Source: ZLKRG08 sp046048895 (lineage in GTDB: Bacteria; Actinomycetota; Actinomycetes; Nanopelagicales; Nanopelagicaceae). Taken from it: a stretch of 64,000 nt of DNA. Below are positions 1 through 8,838 of the stretch, piece after piece. A model generated the notes under the pieces. It was not told the origin of the DNA and did no database searches. It saw only the letters and a program-made list of their open reading frames with translations. The DNA is taken from contig JBJOFF010000001.1 in assembly GCA_046048895.1 (NCBI GenBank), positions 62,001 to 126,000 of the forward strand, read 5' to 3'. Position numbers and translations under genes: made by a program. Positions within the stretch are counted from its first letter, which is position 1. Each line of letters starts with the position of its first letter.

Positions 1-427
1 CACCAATCAAAGTAATGGTCTCAACTAAATCGGGACGATGAATTGCTACTAATAGCGCAATAATTCCGCCATCTGAATAACCAATTAAATGGGCCGGCGC
101 TTTTACAACATCCTCTAAATAGGCAACTGCCTCTTGATATTGAAAATCAAAGTGAAAACTGCCTGGCTGATCTGGTGTGCGCCCATGGCCGGCGCGGTCG
201 TAGCTAAATGCGGTAAAACCTTTAATGCTTGGCAGCAAACGCCCATCAAAGCCCTCGCTCTGCGACATTCCGCCGTGCAGCAAGAGCACCGGCACTTCAG
301 TGATTGGCTTTGATAGCGGAAATAGATTTGGTTTTAATTGCGATGACCAAATTTTCTCGCCGCGCAGCGAGATGTACTGGCGCTTCCATTTTGGATAGCG
401 CTTCGGCAGCAGAGATTGAAATGCCAT
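1..427 (-). CDS. Alpha/beta hydrolase, C-terminally truncated by window edge
   Basis: Reading the minus strand from an ATG at 425-427 gives an open frame running off the left edge. The protein has an HGG turn of the oxyanion-hole type, then a YDRAGHG strand-turn, then the nucleophile elbow G-Y-S-D-G with the catalytic serine, in the order and spacing of alpha/beta-fold hydrolases. The acid and histidine of the triad lie beyond the window. The substrate cannot be told from sequence. It is divergent from the decarboxylase that starts only 37 bp away, so the two share a very short promoter region. Confidence 0.8.
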   Translation of the reverse strand, partial: MAFQSLLPKRYPKWKRQYISLRGEKIWSSQLKPNLFPLSKPITEVPVLLLHGGMSQSEGFDGRLLPSIKGFTAFSYDRAGHGRTPDQPGSFHFDFQYQEAVAYLEDVVKAPAHLIGYSDGGIIALLVAIHRPDLVETITLIG

Positions 428-464
428 GGTGTAAATCTAACTCAGCTGGTGGCAGAATTCGCGC

Positions 465-1814
465 GTGCATAAATTTAATGCCGAAGTCGAAGAGGTCGCA
501 GATGAAATTCTGGCCTACGCACTTGATCGTCTTCGCCTGGAACCGCCACTAGATGGCCCGCTTACGGCTGCAGAGCTTTATGAAAAAGTTGGTAACACCA
601 TTACCGCAAAGGGAATGGGCGGCTTACCGACACTTGAAATTTTTAAAGAAGTTCTAGCAAAAGCTTGTATCTCAACAGATCACGAACGTTACTTAGCATT
701 TATTCCAACTGCGCCATCTGAATACTCATCGCTCTTTGATTTGGTGGTATCGGCTGCATCTATTTATGGCGGCTCATGGCAAGAAGGTGCCGGTGCCGTC
801 TTCGCCGAAAACCAAGCGCTGCGTTGGTTGGCAGATTTAGCAGGCTTTCCTGCCGAAGCCGGTGGTGTATTTGTTTCGGGCGGAACCATTGGAAATTTAT
901 CAGCGCTAGTTGTGGCGCGTGAAGATGCCAGAAGAAATCATCCAGAACATAAAGGCAAGTGGGCAGTAGTTTGCGGAGATCAAGCGCATTCATCAATTGC
1001 GGGCGCTGCCAAAGTAATGGATGTTGAAATCATCAAAGCAAAGCGCAGCGAAGATGGCAAAATTTATGGAGATGCAGTTGCAAAAGCGATTGATGAATAT
1101 GAAAAGAACGGTGGCCGAGTTTTCTGCATCGTGGCTACCGCGGGCACTACCAATTTAGGAATTATTGATCATTTAGATTCAATTGATGATGTCGCAGTCG
1201 AACGTGATATCTGGTTTCACGTCGATGGCGCATATGGGCTAGCGGCCCTTTGTGCGCCATCAGTACGCGCAAAATTCGACGGAATTGAATATGCAGATTC
1301 ATTTATCGTTGATCCACACAAATGGTTATTTGCACCCTTTGATGCCTGCGCGTTAATCTATAAAGATCCCAAGATCGCTAAAGATGCTCTGGCGCAACAT
1401 GCAAGTTATTTAGATACGTTGCATGAAAATGATGATTGGAATCCATCAGATTATGCAATTCATTTAACTCGTAGAACTCGTGGTCTGCCATTCTGGTTTA
1501 GCTTGGCCGCTAATGGCACCGATGCATATAAAGATGCCATGGAATACACCATGTTGATTGCAAAGAAAGCTGTTGAATTAATTAAAGCCCATCCAAATTT
1601 GGAACTGCTTTTAGAGCCAGAACTTTCCATTGTCGCCTTCACCAGAAAGGGCTGGCAGAAAGATGACTATCAGCGCTGGTCCGATAAATTATTAAAAGAT
1701 CAGATCGGATTTGTGACCCCGTCATCACATGAAGGCCAGCCAATCCTGCGATTTGCAATCGTAAATCCCTGGACCAATGTCGATGACTTAGAGAAGATTT
1801 TGGATACGCTGTAG
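465..1814 (+). CDS. Group II pyridoxal-5'-phosphate-dependent amino acid decarboxylase
   Basis: A 449-residue protein of the aromatic-L-amino-acid/glutamate decarboxylase family (fold type I PLP enzymes), which removes the alpha-carboxyl group of an amino acid to give the amine. Seen: the GGTIGNLSAL phosphate-binding segment, the HVDGAYG segment with the aspartate that contacts the pyridine nitrogen, and the PLP-lysine motif DPHKW near residue 285. The start is GTG at 465; the frame is open only back to 441 and offers no ATG. Whether the substrate is glutamate, aspartate or an aromatic amino acid cannot be decided here. The DUF3263 gene follows after 13 bp on the same strand. Confidence 0.88.
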   Translation: MHKFNAEVEEVADEILAYALDRLRLEPPLDGPLTAAELYEKVGNTITAKGMGGLPTLEIFKEVLAKACISTDHERYLAFIPTAPSEYSSLFDLVVSAASIYGGSWQEGAGAVFAENQALRWLADLAGFPAEAGGVFVSGGTIGNLSALVVAREDARRNHPEHKGKWAVVCGDQAHSSIAGAAKVMDVEIIKAKRSEDGKIYGDAVAKAIDEYEKNGGRVFCIVATAGTTNLGIIDHLDSIDDVAVERDIWFHVDGAYGLAALCAPSVRAKFDGIEYADSFIVDPHKWLFAPFDACALIYKDPKIAKDALAQHASYLDTLHENDDWNPSDYAIHLTRRTRGLPFWFSLAANGTDAYKDAMEYTMLIAKKAVELIKAHPNLELLLEPELSIVAFTRKGWQKDDYQRWSDKLLKDQIGFVTPSSHEGQPILRFAIVNPWTNVDDLEKILDTL

Positions 1815-1827
1815 TAGAGTTTCACCC

Positions 1828-2085
1828 ATGTCAGCGATGGAAAATATCAGCGCGGTTACAACGCTCTCTGACCTCGAGACCCGAATTCTGGATTTCGAAC
1901 GTTCATGGTGGCGTTATGCCGGAGCCAAAGAGAGCGCTATCAAAGAGCTCTTCGATTTAACCCCAGCTCGCTACTATCAATTATTAAATGATTTAATCGA
2001 TCGCGATGATGCCCTGGCAGCTGCGCCAATTTTGGTAAAGCGCCTACGCCGCCTTCGCGAAGCTCGCACTACTGCACGCTTCTAA
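1828..2085 (+). CDS. DUF3263 family protein
   Basis: A small (85-residue) basic protein matching the actinobacterial DUF3263 family: an N-terminal 'ILDFERSWW' segment, a helix with 'GAKESAIKELFDLTPARYYQLLNDLID' character and an arginine-rich C-terminal tail. The central part resembles a helix-turn-helix, so a DNA-binding role is possible but unproven. It lies 13 bp after the PLP decarboxylase. Most relatives are of similar length, so it looks complete. Confidence 0.8.
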   Translation: MSAMENISAVTTLSDLETRILDFERSWWRYAGAKESAIKELFDLTPARYYQLLNDLIDRDDALAAAPILVKRLRRLREARTTARF

Positions 2086-2103
2086 TTCGAATAATTTAAT
2101 AAG

Positions 2104-2658
2104 TTACTGGCCGTCGGCCATTTCATAGCCAGCTAAAAAAGCCTCCGCCTCTAAATGGCGCGGATAACGGTGCAAGAATTGATAGAACTCCGGGCCATGA
2201 TCGGCGTGCTGCAGGTGGATCGCCTCGTGGTAGAGCACAAACTCCAAGACATACTTCGGCGCTCGCTGTAGCTTGCTTGCCAGGCGGATTGTGCGGTCAA
2301 CAGAGGTGCAGGAACCCCAACGTTCATTCATTGAACGCCAGGTGACGTTAGCGGGGCGTATCGCAATCTCTGGGGCATAGCTCGCTAAGAGTTCTCCAGC
2401 TAGCTTTAAGAGCTCTGATTCAGGCGCTGCGACCTCTTTAGCCCTAATTTTGGCGATCATCTCCGGAACAATCTCGCGCTCTTCGGCTTTTGTCAGGCGA
2501 GCAGGTATCGAGATCACGATCTTTCCGCCTTGTCTAAATGCGGCGATGTTCTTCTTCCGTTTTTTCGAACGAATTACCAGAATCTCGCCCTCATCAATTC
2601 CAGGCAAGGTCTGTTCTATCGAGCTATCAACCGAAATATTAACGGAACTATCAACCAC
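2104..2658 (-). CDS. YgjP-like (DUF45/M48-type) zinc metallopeptidase
   Basis: 184 residues with the zinc-metallopeptidase signature H-E-A-I-H near residue 143, followed by a third histidine (HADHGPEFYQFLHRYPRH region), as in the YgjP/SprT-like DUF45 group. The conserved 'WRSMNERWGSC' segment before the active site is also typical. The natural substrate of this family is unknown. The gene is convergent with the DUF3263 gene, separated by 18 bp. The neighbouring DUF2342 protein and UPF0182 are often found near such a peptidase in actinobacteria. Confidence 0.85.
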   Translation of the reverse strand: MVDSSVNISVDSSIEQTLPGIDEGEILVIRSKKRKKNIAAFRQGGKIVISIPARLTKAEEREIVPEMIAKIRAKEVAAPESELLKLAGELLASYAPEIAIRPANVTWRSMNERWGSCTSVDRTIRLASKLQRAPKYVLEFVLYHEAIHLQHADHGPEFYQFLHRYPRHLEAEAFLAGYEMADGQ

Positions 2659-2789
2659 GACTTTATTCTTTCATCTCAAAGTGCGAAATCATTGCTCTTG
2701 TGCAATTTGGAAAGAGAAAGTCCGAAAATTTATGAAAATAATTAAGAAATTTTGACCAGGAATCTGCTTTGTCAAGTTTGCGTAGGGTG

Positions 2790-2896
2790 GGAAGAAAGTC
2801 TAAGTTTTGCCCCAGCAAGACCCCCGGATAACTTGTTCAATAGCTGCAAGGGGAAGGCAGTTATAGGACATGGACCCGGGGTTCTTGTCTTTTTAG
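2790..2896 (+). ncRNA. Candidate structured small RNA with intrinsic terminator
   Basis: No protein gene lies on the plus strand here, yet a GC-rich hairpin at about 2868-2890 is followed by a T-run (2889-2894), so a plus-strand transcript ends here. Upstream, AGCAAG can pair with CTTGTT around a loop holding five C residues, and ATAACT pairs perfectly with AGTTAT to enclose a branched middle. CAAGACCCC can also pair with the 3' GGGGTTCTTG, an alternative to the terminator stem. A GGAAT box at 2759-2763 followed after 18 nt by GTA is close to the SigR promoter pattern. The 5' end is a guess. No known RNA family was recognised with certainty. Confidence 0.45.
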
Positions 2897-2912
2897 GAAC
2901 TTTTAAAAGGCT

Positions 2913-4250
2913 TTAAATCAACCCGCTTAAATCATCCGGAATCTCAGTGGAGCTAATAAAGCCCTCCGGATCTAATAATTCTTTCTCAGTTGGCAATAAA
3001 CCAGCCCAAACTTTATCTCTAGTTTCGATATCGCGTTTGGTGCGAAGTTCATGCCAGAAAAATGTGGCTTCGCGAATTCGTTTTGGTGAAACTTCTAAAT
3101 TAAAGAGCGCTTTAAATAATTGTTGAATTGGAGAATTGGAAACGCGCTCGCGGCGAAGCAATTCAGAAAGTGCAGAAATTGATGGCAGGCGATTATCTGC
3201 AGCTAAAGTAATTACTTCATCAACCCAACCATCGATTAGCGCAAGTGCCGTTTCCAATTTTTCTAACGCAGCAGCTTGTTGTGGTGATTCTTCTGGAGTG
3301 AATAGTCCATTATTTAACGCGATGGTAAAACTCTCTGGATTTTGCGGATCGAATTCTTCGCCCTTCATCTCCATATCGCGCATCGCATCTTCAGCTTGGC
3401 GCTGAATTGCATCTAAATCGATATGAATTCCTTTGCCATATTCAGCAATCGCAGCTTTCATATATGCAACTAACCAAGGATTACTCTCAAATAAACGAAC
3501 TGTCGCAGCTTCGCGCAGTGCAAAGTAGATGGCAATTTCAGTTTCGGGTATCTCTAAATCAGCGCCAAATTTACGAAGCGATTGCGGAAGTAGCGATGGT
3601 TTTGAATTACTAGTAATTGGTAGCGCCGCATCGTGTGCGCCTTTAGATGCGCTAGCTAGCGCTCCTATTGTCTGGCCCATCTGGGTTGCCAGCATGCTGC
3701 CGATAAAGGCGCGAAGAATCTGAGCCATTGGCCCAAGTTGCGCGGCCATAGCATTTTGATCGGCACCTGGATTTTCAGATTGCATCGCACTTGATGCCTC
3801 TTCGACTAATTTCGTAACCGCATTGGTTAATCCAGTTGCAAGTGGTTCGAAAGTTGCATGCCAACCTTCGGTAGTTATGTTTAACCAATCCAATGGACTG
3901 ATGGCCGCATGATCTGGAGTTACCATTGGAAAGACGGTTGCTTGATCTAGCCAAGTATTTGCAATCGAAAAGGCCTCTTCGCACTTTGCTTGATCATTTG
4001 CACCAATTGGTTGGTTGCCTTGAGTCTGAATAAAAGTTTTCGCAACTTCACGAATTACCTCTTTTGGTAGCGCGCCAGTTGCATCTGCACCGCTCATTGA
4101 TCTAAATAGAGTTGCTGGATTCATAAATCCGAATTGCGGTGAGATTTTCTGAAATTCAGATTGCATCTGTCGCATCATCTCGTTGAAATCAAAGTTTTCG
4201 GGATTGTTACCGGAACCATCATCGGGTGGGCCAAAGCCAAAAGGTGTCAT
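2913..4250 (-). CDS. DUF2342 family protein ('zinc-dependent metalloprotease' family)
   Basis: 445 residues of the actinobacterial DUF2342 family: Gly/Asn-rich start (GFGPPDDGSGNNPENFD), long helical body, and the family segment 'REAATVRLFESNPWL'. Databases often name the family zinc-dependent metalloprotease or F420-biosynthesis-associated, but no HExxH is visible here, so catalytic activity is doubtful. It lies upstream of the YgjP-like peptidase on the same strand and divergent from the 58-residue membrane protein and UPF0182 genes, a neighbourhood known from other actinobacteria; the PDZ-domain protein usual at this place is absent. Confidence 0.8.
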   Translation of the reverse strand: MTPFGFGPPDDGSGNNPENFDFNEMMRQMQSEFQKISPQFGFMNPATLFRSMSGADATGALPKEVIREVAKTFIQTQGNQPIGANDQAKCEEAFSIANTWLDQATVFPMVTPDHAAISPLDWLNITTEGWHATFEPLATGLTNAVTKLVEEASSAMQSENPGADQNAMAAQLGPMAQILRAFIGSMLATQMGQTIGALASASKGAHDAALPITSNSKPSLLPQSLRKFGADLEIPETEIAIYFALREAATVRLFESNPWLVAYMKAAIAEYGKGIHIDLDAIQRQAEDAMRDMEMKGEEFDPQNPESFTIALNNGLFTPEESPQQAAALEKLETALALIDGWVDEVITLAADNRLPSISALSELLRRERVSNSPIQQLFKALFNLEVSPKRIREATFFWHELRTKRDIETRDKVWAGLLPTEKELLDPEGFISSTEIPDDLSGLI

Positions 4251-4376
4251 CTAGCCCTCCTCAATTCAGTCCTTAATTCACTCATAAAGTTAATCTTGCT
4301 CACCAAGGGTAACCGCCCCCGCGTTAGCTCTATTCCCGTTTTTCAATCTCGCAGCTGACCCCCATAAACTACGGCC

Positions 4377-4553
4377 ATGTCAGCCGCTGCCGCCGCTCTA
4401 ATCTGGTGGATCGTCCCTGCTGTGGGGCTTTTAAGCGCGCTTGGCTACGCAGTCTGGGTATCGAAATTTAAGCGGAAATACGAGAATGATGTTCTGCGTT
4501 CTACCGATAAGTTTTCGAAATTCCAGAACACTTTTCGCAAAAGCGATAAGTAG
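4377..4553 (+). CDS. Small single-pass membrane protein (58 aa)
   Basis: An ATG at 4377 opens a 58-codon frame: a short N-terminus, one hydrophobic helix (LIWWIVPAVGLLSALGYAVWV) and a very basic, hydrophilic tail (FKRKYEN...FRKSDK). This is the composition of an N-out/C-in membrane anchor. It lies 56 bp before UPF0182 on the same strand and may be co-transcribed with it. I do not recognise the family; the coding call rests on the membrane helix followed by positively charged residues and on the tight gene order. Confidence 0.6.
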   Translation: MSAAAAALIWWIVPAVGLLSALGYAVWVSKFKRKYENDVLRSTDKFSKFQNTFRKSDK

Positions 4554-4557
4554 CACC

Positions 4558-4581
4558 ACCACCAGTAGTACCACCAGTAGT
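4558..4581 (+). repeat. 12-bp tandem repeat (2 copies)
   Basis: ACCACCAGTAGT occurs twice in direct succession, followed by a partial third unit (ACCAAC) and the GGAGAGAG ribosome-binding region of the UPF0182 gene. A repeat of this kind in a leader can vary in copy number between strains. Confidence 0.75.
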
Positions 4582-4609
4582 ACCAACAGGAGAGAGACGG
4601 GCTCAAGTC

Positions 4610-7498
4610 ATGTCATTTAATAACTTCGGAAATCAATTCGGAAGTAACTTTGGCAATCAATTTAATAAGGATGTCCAGAAGCTTCGCCGCAGCCCATTAG
4701 CCATCACGCTAATCGTGCTCTTTATCGGTGGTGGGCTCTTGGTATCGATCAGCTCCTTCTACGCGGATCTACTCTGGTTTAGAGAGGTCGGATATCAATC
4801 AGTTTGGCAGACCACCTTATTTACCAAGATCTCACTATTCGTAGTCGTGGGTCTAATCACGGCGCTAATTGTTTTAGTTAACGTATTAATTGCATATCGA
4901 AATCGCCCGGTCTATGCACCGATGGCCATCGAAGCTGACAATTTAGAACGCTATCGCACTCAGATCGAACCGAAGAAGAAGTTATTTGCATTCGGAATTT
5001 TTGCGCTGGTCTTTTATATGGCTGGCTCTTCTGCAACTCCGCTCTGGTCAACTTGGTTGCAATTTAGAAATTCAAGTGATTTCGGCGTAACAGATCCGCA
5101 GTTCGGTTTAGATATCTCTTTCTTTGCTTTTAAATTACCTATCTATCAATCAGTAATTGGTTGGGCAACTACCACTCTAGTAATTGCATTAATTGCTTCA
5201 ATTGTGGTGCATTATCTTTACTCTGCAATTCGCTTGCCACAACCTGGCCAGAAGCTCTCTGCAACTGGCGCAGTTCAAATTCAGCTCTCAGTGCTCCTAG
5301 GTTTAATTGTATTAACTAAAGCTGCGGCATATTGGATGGATCGCTACGCGCTAGCGCTCAAAGATGGCCGTTTAATCACCGGTCTTACCTATACCGATGT
5401 AAATGCGCTACTTCCAGCTAAAGTAATTTTGGCGGGAATTGCGATTGTCTGTGCGCTGCTCTTCTTTGCAAATATCGCTCGTAAATCATTCTCGCTTCCA
5501 GTAATGGGAGTCGGCTTACTTCTAGTTTCTGCGCTAGTAATCGAAACTGCATATCCAGCAATCATTCAGCAGTTCCAAGTAAAGCCATCCGAATCAAATA
5601 AGGAAGCGCCTTATATTCAGCGCAACATCGAAGCTACTCGCGCTTCATATGACATTGCAGATGTTGATATTCAGGATTACAACGCAACGCTAAATGCAAG
5701 CGCTGGTCAGCTAACCAACGATGCAAATACCATTGCAAATATTCGTCTGATGGATCCAAATGTTTTATCTGCGACTTTCCGTCAGTTACAGCAAATCAAG
5801 CCTTACTACTCATTTGGCGAAACTTTAGATATCGATCGCTACCAATTTAATAATATTCAGCGCGATGCGGTGGTTGCGGTTCGCGAATTAAATATCGAAG
5901 GCAACCCAGTACGTAACTGGATCAACGATCACTTGGTCTATACCCACGGATTTGGTTTAGTAGCTGCATATGGAAATACCGTTGATGCTGATGGCAAGCC
6001 AAACTTTATTGTGGGCGATATTCCACCTACTTCAGGACTTGGAAAGTTCGAACCACGTATCTATTTTGGCGAGAATGTTCCGGATTACTCAATCATCGGT
6101 GGAAATTCAAAGACCGATACCGAATTCGACTATCCAGATGATGCATCACCTAATGGTCAGAAGAACACCACCTATAAAGGTAAAGGTGGCGTTCCAGTCG
6201 GAAGTTTGTTTAATCGTTTAGTTTTCACAATTAAATATCAAGAGCAACGTATCTTGCTATCTAATTTGATTAACTCAGAATCAATGATTCTCTACAACCG
6301 TAACCCACGCGAACGCGTGGCCAAAGTTGCACCATGGTTGACTCTTGATGGAGATCCATATCCAGCGGTGGTAGATGGCAAAATTCAATGGATTATTGAT
6401 GGTTACACCACCTCTGCTGGCTATCCATATGCGCAGAAGACGACGCTCTCAAACTCAACTAGTGATGCGCTATCGGTAAATTCAAATTCGATTACCGCAC
6501 AGAGCGACAAGGTTGTTAACTACATCCGTAACTCGGTAAAAGCGACCGTGGATGCATACGACGGCACCGTTTCTCTATACGAATGGGATGTCACTGATCC
6601 AGTATTAAAGACTTGGAATAAGGCATATCCAGGTGTAATCAAACCAAAAGCTAAAATTTCCAAGAATTTGATGGATCACTTGCGTTATCCAGAAGATCTC
6701 TTCAAGGTTCAGCGCGATATCTTGTCGCTCTATCACGTTCAAGATGCCACCTCTTTCTACGGTGGACAGGATTTCTGGCGCGTGCCACGTGATCCATCAA
6801 CATTCGGTGGCAATATCGCAAATCAACCACCTTATTACACAACTTTGCAGCTACCTGGCGAGAAGCAACTTAGCTTTATGTTGGCAACGCCATTCGTGCC
6901 AAGAGGTGGACGTGAAAACTTATCTGCCTTCGCGGCGGTGAATGCATCACCTGGTGATGAATACGGAAAGATCACTGTGCTGCAATTACCACGAAGCACC
7001 AATATTCCTGGACCTACACAGGTGGCATCTAACTTCGAAGCAAGTCCAGAGGTTGCAACTACGCTCTCGCTACTTCGCCAAGGTGGATCTGATGTAGTAC
7101 TTGGTAATTTGTTAACACTTCCAGTAGGTGGCGGATTACTTTATGTACAACCGGTTTATGTTCGCGCAACTTCAAATACCGCTTCATATCCATTACTTCA
7201 AAAAGTATTGGTCTCATTCGGTGATCAAATTGGATTTGATGACAATTTGAAGGGCGCACTTGATCAAGTATTCGGTGGAAACTCCGGAACTGCATCAGGT
7301 GGCGGTCAATCAACCGGAACTACTGCAACTGCTTCTTCACTCTCTGCGGCATTAAATAGCGCAAAACAAGCGATATCTGATGCGCAACGTGCACTTACCA
7401 AGGGCGACTTCGCTGCTTACGGAAAAGCACAGGATCGTTTGAAAGCTGCAATTAATGCGGCAATCTCTGCACAGAGCAAAGAGAAGCAAGGCAAATAA
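4610..7498 (+). CDS. UPF0182 family large membrane protein
   Basis: 962 residues with the UPF0182 (COG1615) plan: about seven hydrophobic segments in the first 330 residues, then a large polar domain of about 530 residues expected outside the cell, and a Ser/Gly/Thr- and Ala-rich tail. The N-terminal 'FYADLLWFREVGYQSVW' and the later 'NPVRNWINDHLVYTHGFG' and 'PYYTTLQLPGE' segments are family hallmarks. Function is unknown. A GGAGAG ribosome-binding site sits upstream of the ATG. The first 20 residues are Asn/Phe/Gly repeats (NNFGNQFGSNFGNQF), an odd low-complexity start. tRNA-fMet follows after 60 bp. Confidence 0.92.
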   Translation: MSFNNFGNQFGSNFGNQFNKDVQKLRRSPLAITLIVLFIGGGLLVSISSFYADLLWFREVGYQSVWQTTLFTKISLFVVVGLITALIVLVNVLIAYRNRPVYAPMAIEADNLERYRTQIEPKKKLFAFGIFALVFYMAGSSATPLWSTWLQFRNSSDFGVTDPQFGLDISFFAFKLPIYQSVIGWATTTLVIALIASIVVHYLYSAIRLPQPGQKLSATGAVQIQLSVLLGLIVLTKAAAYWMDRYALALKDGRLITGLTYTDVNALLPAKVILAGIAIVCALLFFANIARKSFSLPVMGVGLLLVSALVIETAYPAIIQQFQVKPSESNKEAPYIQRNIEATRASYDIADVDIQDYNATLNASAGQLTNDANTIANIRLMDPNVLSATFRQLQQIKPYYSFGETLDIDRYQFNNIQRDAVVAVRELNIEGNPVRNWINDHLVYTHGFGLVAAYGNTVDADGKPNFIVGDIPPTSGLGKFEPRIYFGENVPDYSIIGGNSKTDTEFDYPDDASPNGQKNTTYKGKGGVPVGSLFNRLVFTIKYQEQRILLSNLINSESMILYNRNPRERVAKVAPWLTLDGDPYPAVVDGKIQWIIDGYTTSAGYPYAQKTTLSNSTSDALSVNSNSITAQSDKVVNYIRNSVKATVDAYDGTVSLYEWDVTDPVLKTWNKAYPGVIKPKAKISKNLMDHLRYPEDLFKVQRDILSLYHVQDATSFYGGQDFWRVPRDPSTFGGNIANQPPYYTTLQLPGEKQLSFMLATPFVPRGGRENLSAFAAVNASPGDEYGKITVLQLPRSTNIPGPTQVASNFEASPEVATTLSLLRQGGSDVVLGNLLTLPVGGGLLYVQPVYVRATSNTASYPLLQKVLVSFGDQIGFDDNLKGALDQVFGGNSGTASGGGQSTGTTATASSLSAALNSAKQAISDAQRALTKGDFAAYGKAQDRLKAAINAAISAQSKEKQGK

Positions 7499-7558
7499 GA
7501 GATTAATTAATCTCAATTTTGAATTACTTAGCTGCTCCACTAAAGTTGGGTTTACCGA

Positions 7559-7635
<77 letters not shown>

Positions 7636-7649
7636 AGAAGTACCCGAAG

Positions 7650-7686
7650 ATCCGACCCCTAACTGGGGGTCGGATTCGTCGTTTTT
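7650..7686 (+). terminator. Intrinsic terminator after tRNA-fMet
   Basis: ATCCGACCCC and GGGGTCGGAT form a 10-bp stem around a short loop, followed six bases later by TTTTT. It closes the tRNA transcript. Confidence 0.8.
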
Positions 7687-7730
7687 ATCAAAACACGCGT
7701 AAATCAATCTTTCTTTAGCCAAGTTTTTGT

Positions 7731-7758
7731 TGCACCACGAGGTGCACCACGTGGTGCA
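7731..7758. repeat. Two overlapping palindromes sharing one arm
   Basis: TGCACCACGTGGTGCA (7743-7758) is a perfect 16-bp palindrome. The preceding TGCACCACGAGGTGCA (7731-7746) is an imperfect palindrome and shares TGCA with it. The motif GAGGTGCACC reappears in the repeat copy at 9275. It could be a protein-binding site or recombination site of the islet. Confidence 0.6.
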
Positions 7759-7798
7759 AGTCGAGAAAAATTGCGATCCTGCATTAGTTAGACTCTTC

Positions 7799-8379
7799 AT
7801 GCCACCTAGGCTCTACTCAAATTTCGTCCAAATGAGTGATGCAATTTCACAATTATTCAAAGTATTAGAATCAGGTGGCCCTGGAGATGTTCACGTTTAC
7901 ACCCCTCGGGGAATTGCGCCTACACGCAATGCGGTTGTTGAGAATCTTGCGGAAGATTGCATAGTAGGTGGAGCTCATCATTTCCCAGTAAGCCCTGCAC
8001 AAGACAATTGTGACAAACTTGACGCTTTACTAACTCACTATTGAGAGAACGAGACACACTACGTAATTGATGCAGGCGAAGCATCAAGGTTCATCGATGA
8101 GACGAATTCAGATGAGTTGGGTGGCATTGATCGTTCTGTCTTTGCAGAATCAATCAAGCATATAAACAAAGACGGCAAAGCAATTCTGGTCGTGCGCAAA
8201 AGCTAATTGGAATATTTTCAGAAGGTAAGCTTGCGGGAATAGTTTTAGTCAACTGTCGAGCGATAGCGGACTCGGATTTCTCTATTCGAGAACTTAGAAC
8301 TTTTATGCCATGGAGACTCGAACACCTAAGTTCCGATATCGAAGATCCATACATAGGGCACGATTCACAGTTGATTTAG
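7799..8379 (+). pseudogene. Broken gene: in-frame TGA plus frameshift, unknown family
   Basis: A protein-like frame (start ATG 7799 or 7832) runs to TGA at 8042-8044, and the same frame then stays open for 53 more codons to TAA at 8204 (ENETHYVIDAGEASRFIDE...). Near 8190 the coding character moves to another frame (LIGIFSEGKLAGIVLVNCRA...) ending at TAG 8377-8379. One nonsense change (likely a former Trp codon) and one single-base deletion would restore a protein of about 180-190 residues. I do not recognise the family. Lying inside the islet, it looks like decaying cargo. Confidence 0.55.
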
Positions 8380-8460
8380 TTTTGGATAGATATTCGTATT
8401 TGTCTATATTCGTTTGAGTGAAGAATGTGTTATCTTGTGCTTATGAAGGTGCAAAATGCC

Positions 8461-8513
8461 CTTCGTGGTACACTCCATCAAAAGGGTAATGAAGGGCAAT
8501 ACATCCCCCGCTA
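8461..8513 (+). repeat. Imperfect 53-nt repeat, copy A
   Basis: It begins CTTCGTGGTACAC and ends GAAGGGCAATACATCCCCC-GCTA; copy B at 9272-9328 matches with scattered substitutions. The flanks form an inverted repeat (TGCCCTTC / GAAGGGCA) around a less conserved middle. The 3' end matches the tRNA-fMet terminus up to GCTA. It lies just before a bidirectional terminator. Confidence 0.6.
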
Positions 8514-8518
8514 TTATT

Positions 8519-8552
8519 AAAAAGGCTCCAAGTTTACGCTTGGAGCCTTTTT
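8519..8552. terminator. Bidirectional intrinsic terminator
   Basis: GGCTCCAAG / CTTGGAGCC form a perfect 9-bp stem with a 6-nt loop, flanked by A5 and T5, so it works on both strands. On the minus strand it closes the two-gene unit 9024-8564. Confidence 0.88.
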
Positions 8553-8563
8553 AATCTCATTGA

Positions 8564-8827
8564 CTAAAGATTCTCTTGATCGAATTTGTCCATATTCTTA
8601 CGTGGCTCCAGAACCCTTCGCGCAATGATCATATCTAGACCACGTTTATTAACAACTGAAAACATTTTGGAAGTTGTTAATGGGCTTCCACTAGACATAT
8701 TAGAACTCGTATTGCTTGGCATTGCAGACTCTTGGCTCTCTTTTAATTCACGCTCAAGAATCTCCAATTGCCTCTGATTCAAAACCTGATTTGGCAAGTC
8801 TTTATGTTTGCCACGAAATTTAAACAT
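8564..8827 (-). CDS. Small conserved hydrophilic protein, paralogue of the 11.1-kb gene
   Basis: 87 residues, highly charged, no membrane segment. It shares with the 86-residue protein at 11032-11292 the core ILERELKESQESAMPSNTSS and the later TTSKMFS-VNKRGLD-II-RRVLEPRKN. Across the identical core the two DNA copies differ only at synonymous third positions in this frame (for example GAG/GAA, CGT/CGC, CCA/CCT), strong evidence that this strand codes and is under purifying selection. The family is not recognised. It follows the secreted-peptide gene by 11 bp and ends at a terminator. Confidence 0.75.
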   Translation of the reverse strand: MFKFRGKHKDLPNQVLNQRQLEILERELKESQESAMPSNTSSNMSSGSPLTTSKMFSVVNKRGLDMIIARRVLEPRKNMDKFDQENL

Positions 8828-8838
8828 ATTTAAGACAA

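Noticed and set aside
304..552. 82-codon plus-strand frame at the left end
   Set aside because: Antisense to the alpha/beta hydrolase and overlapping the decarboxylase start; both of those have clear family motifs.
8042..8044. TGA as a selenocysteine codon
   Set aside because: No suitable hairpin directly downstream is evident and a second lesion (frameshift) follows, so decay is simpler.
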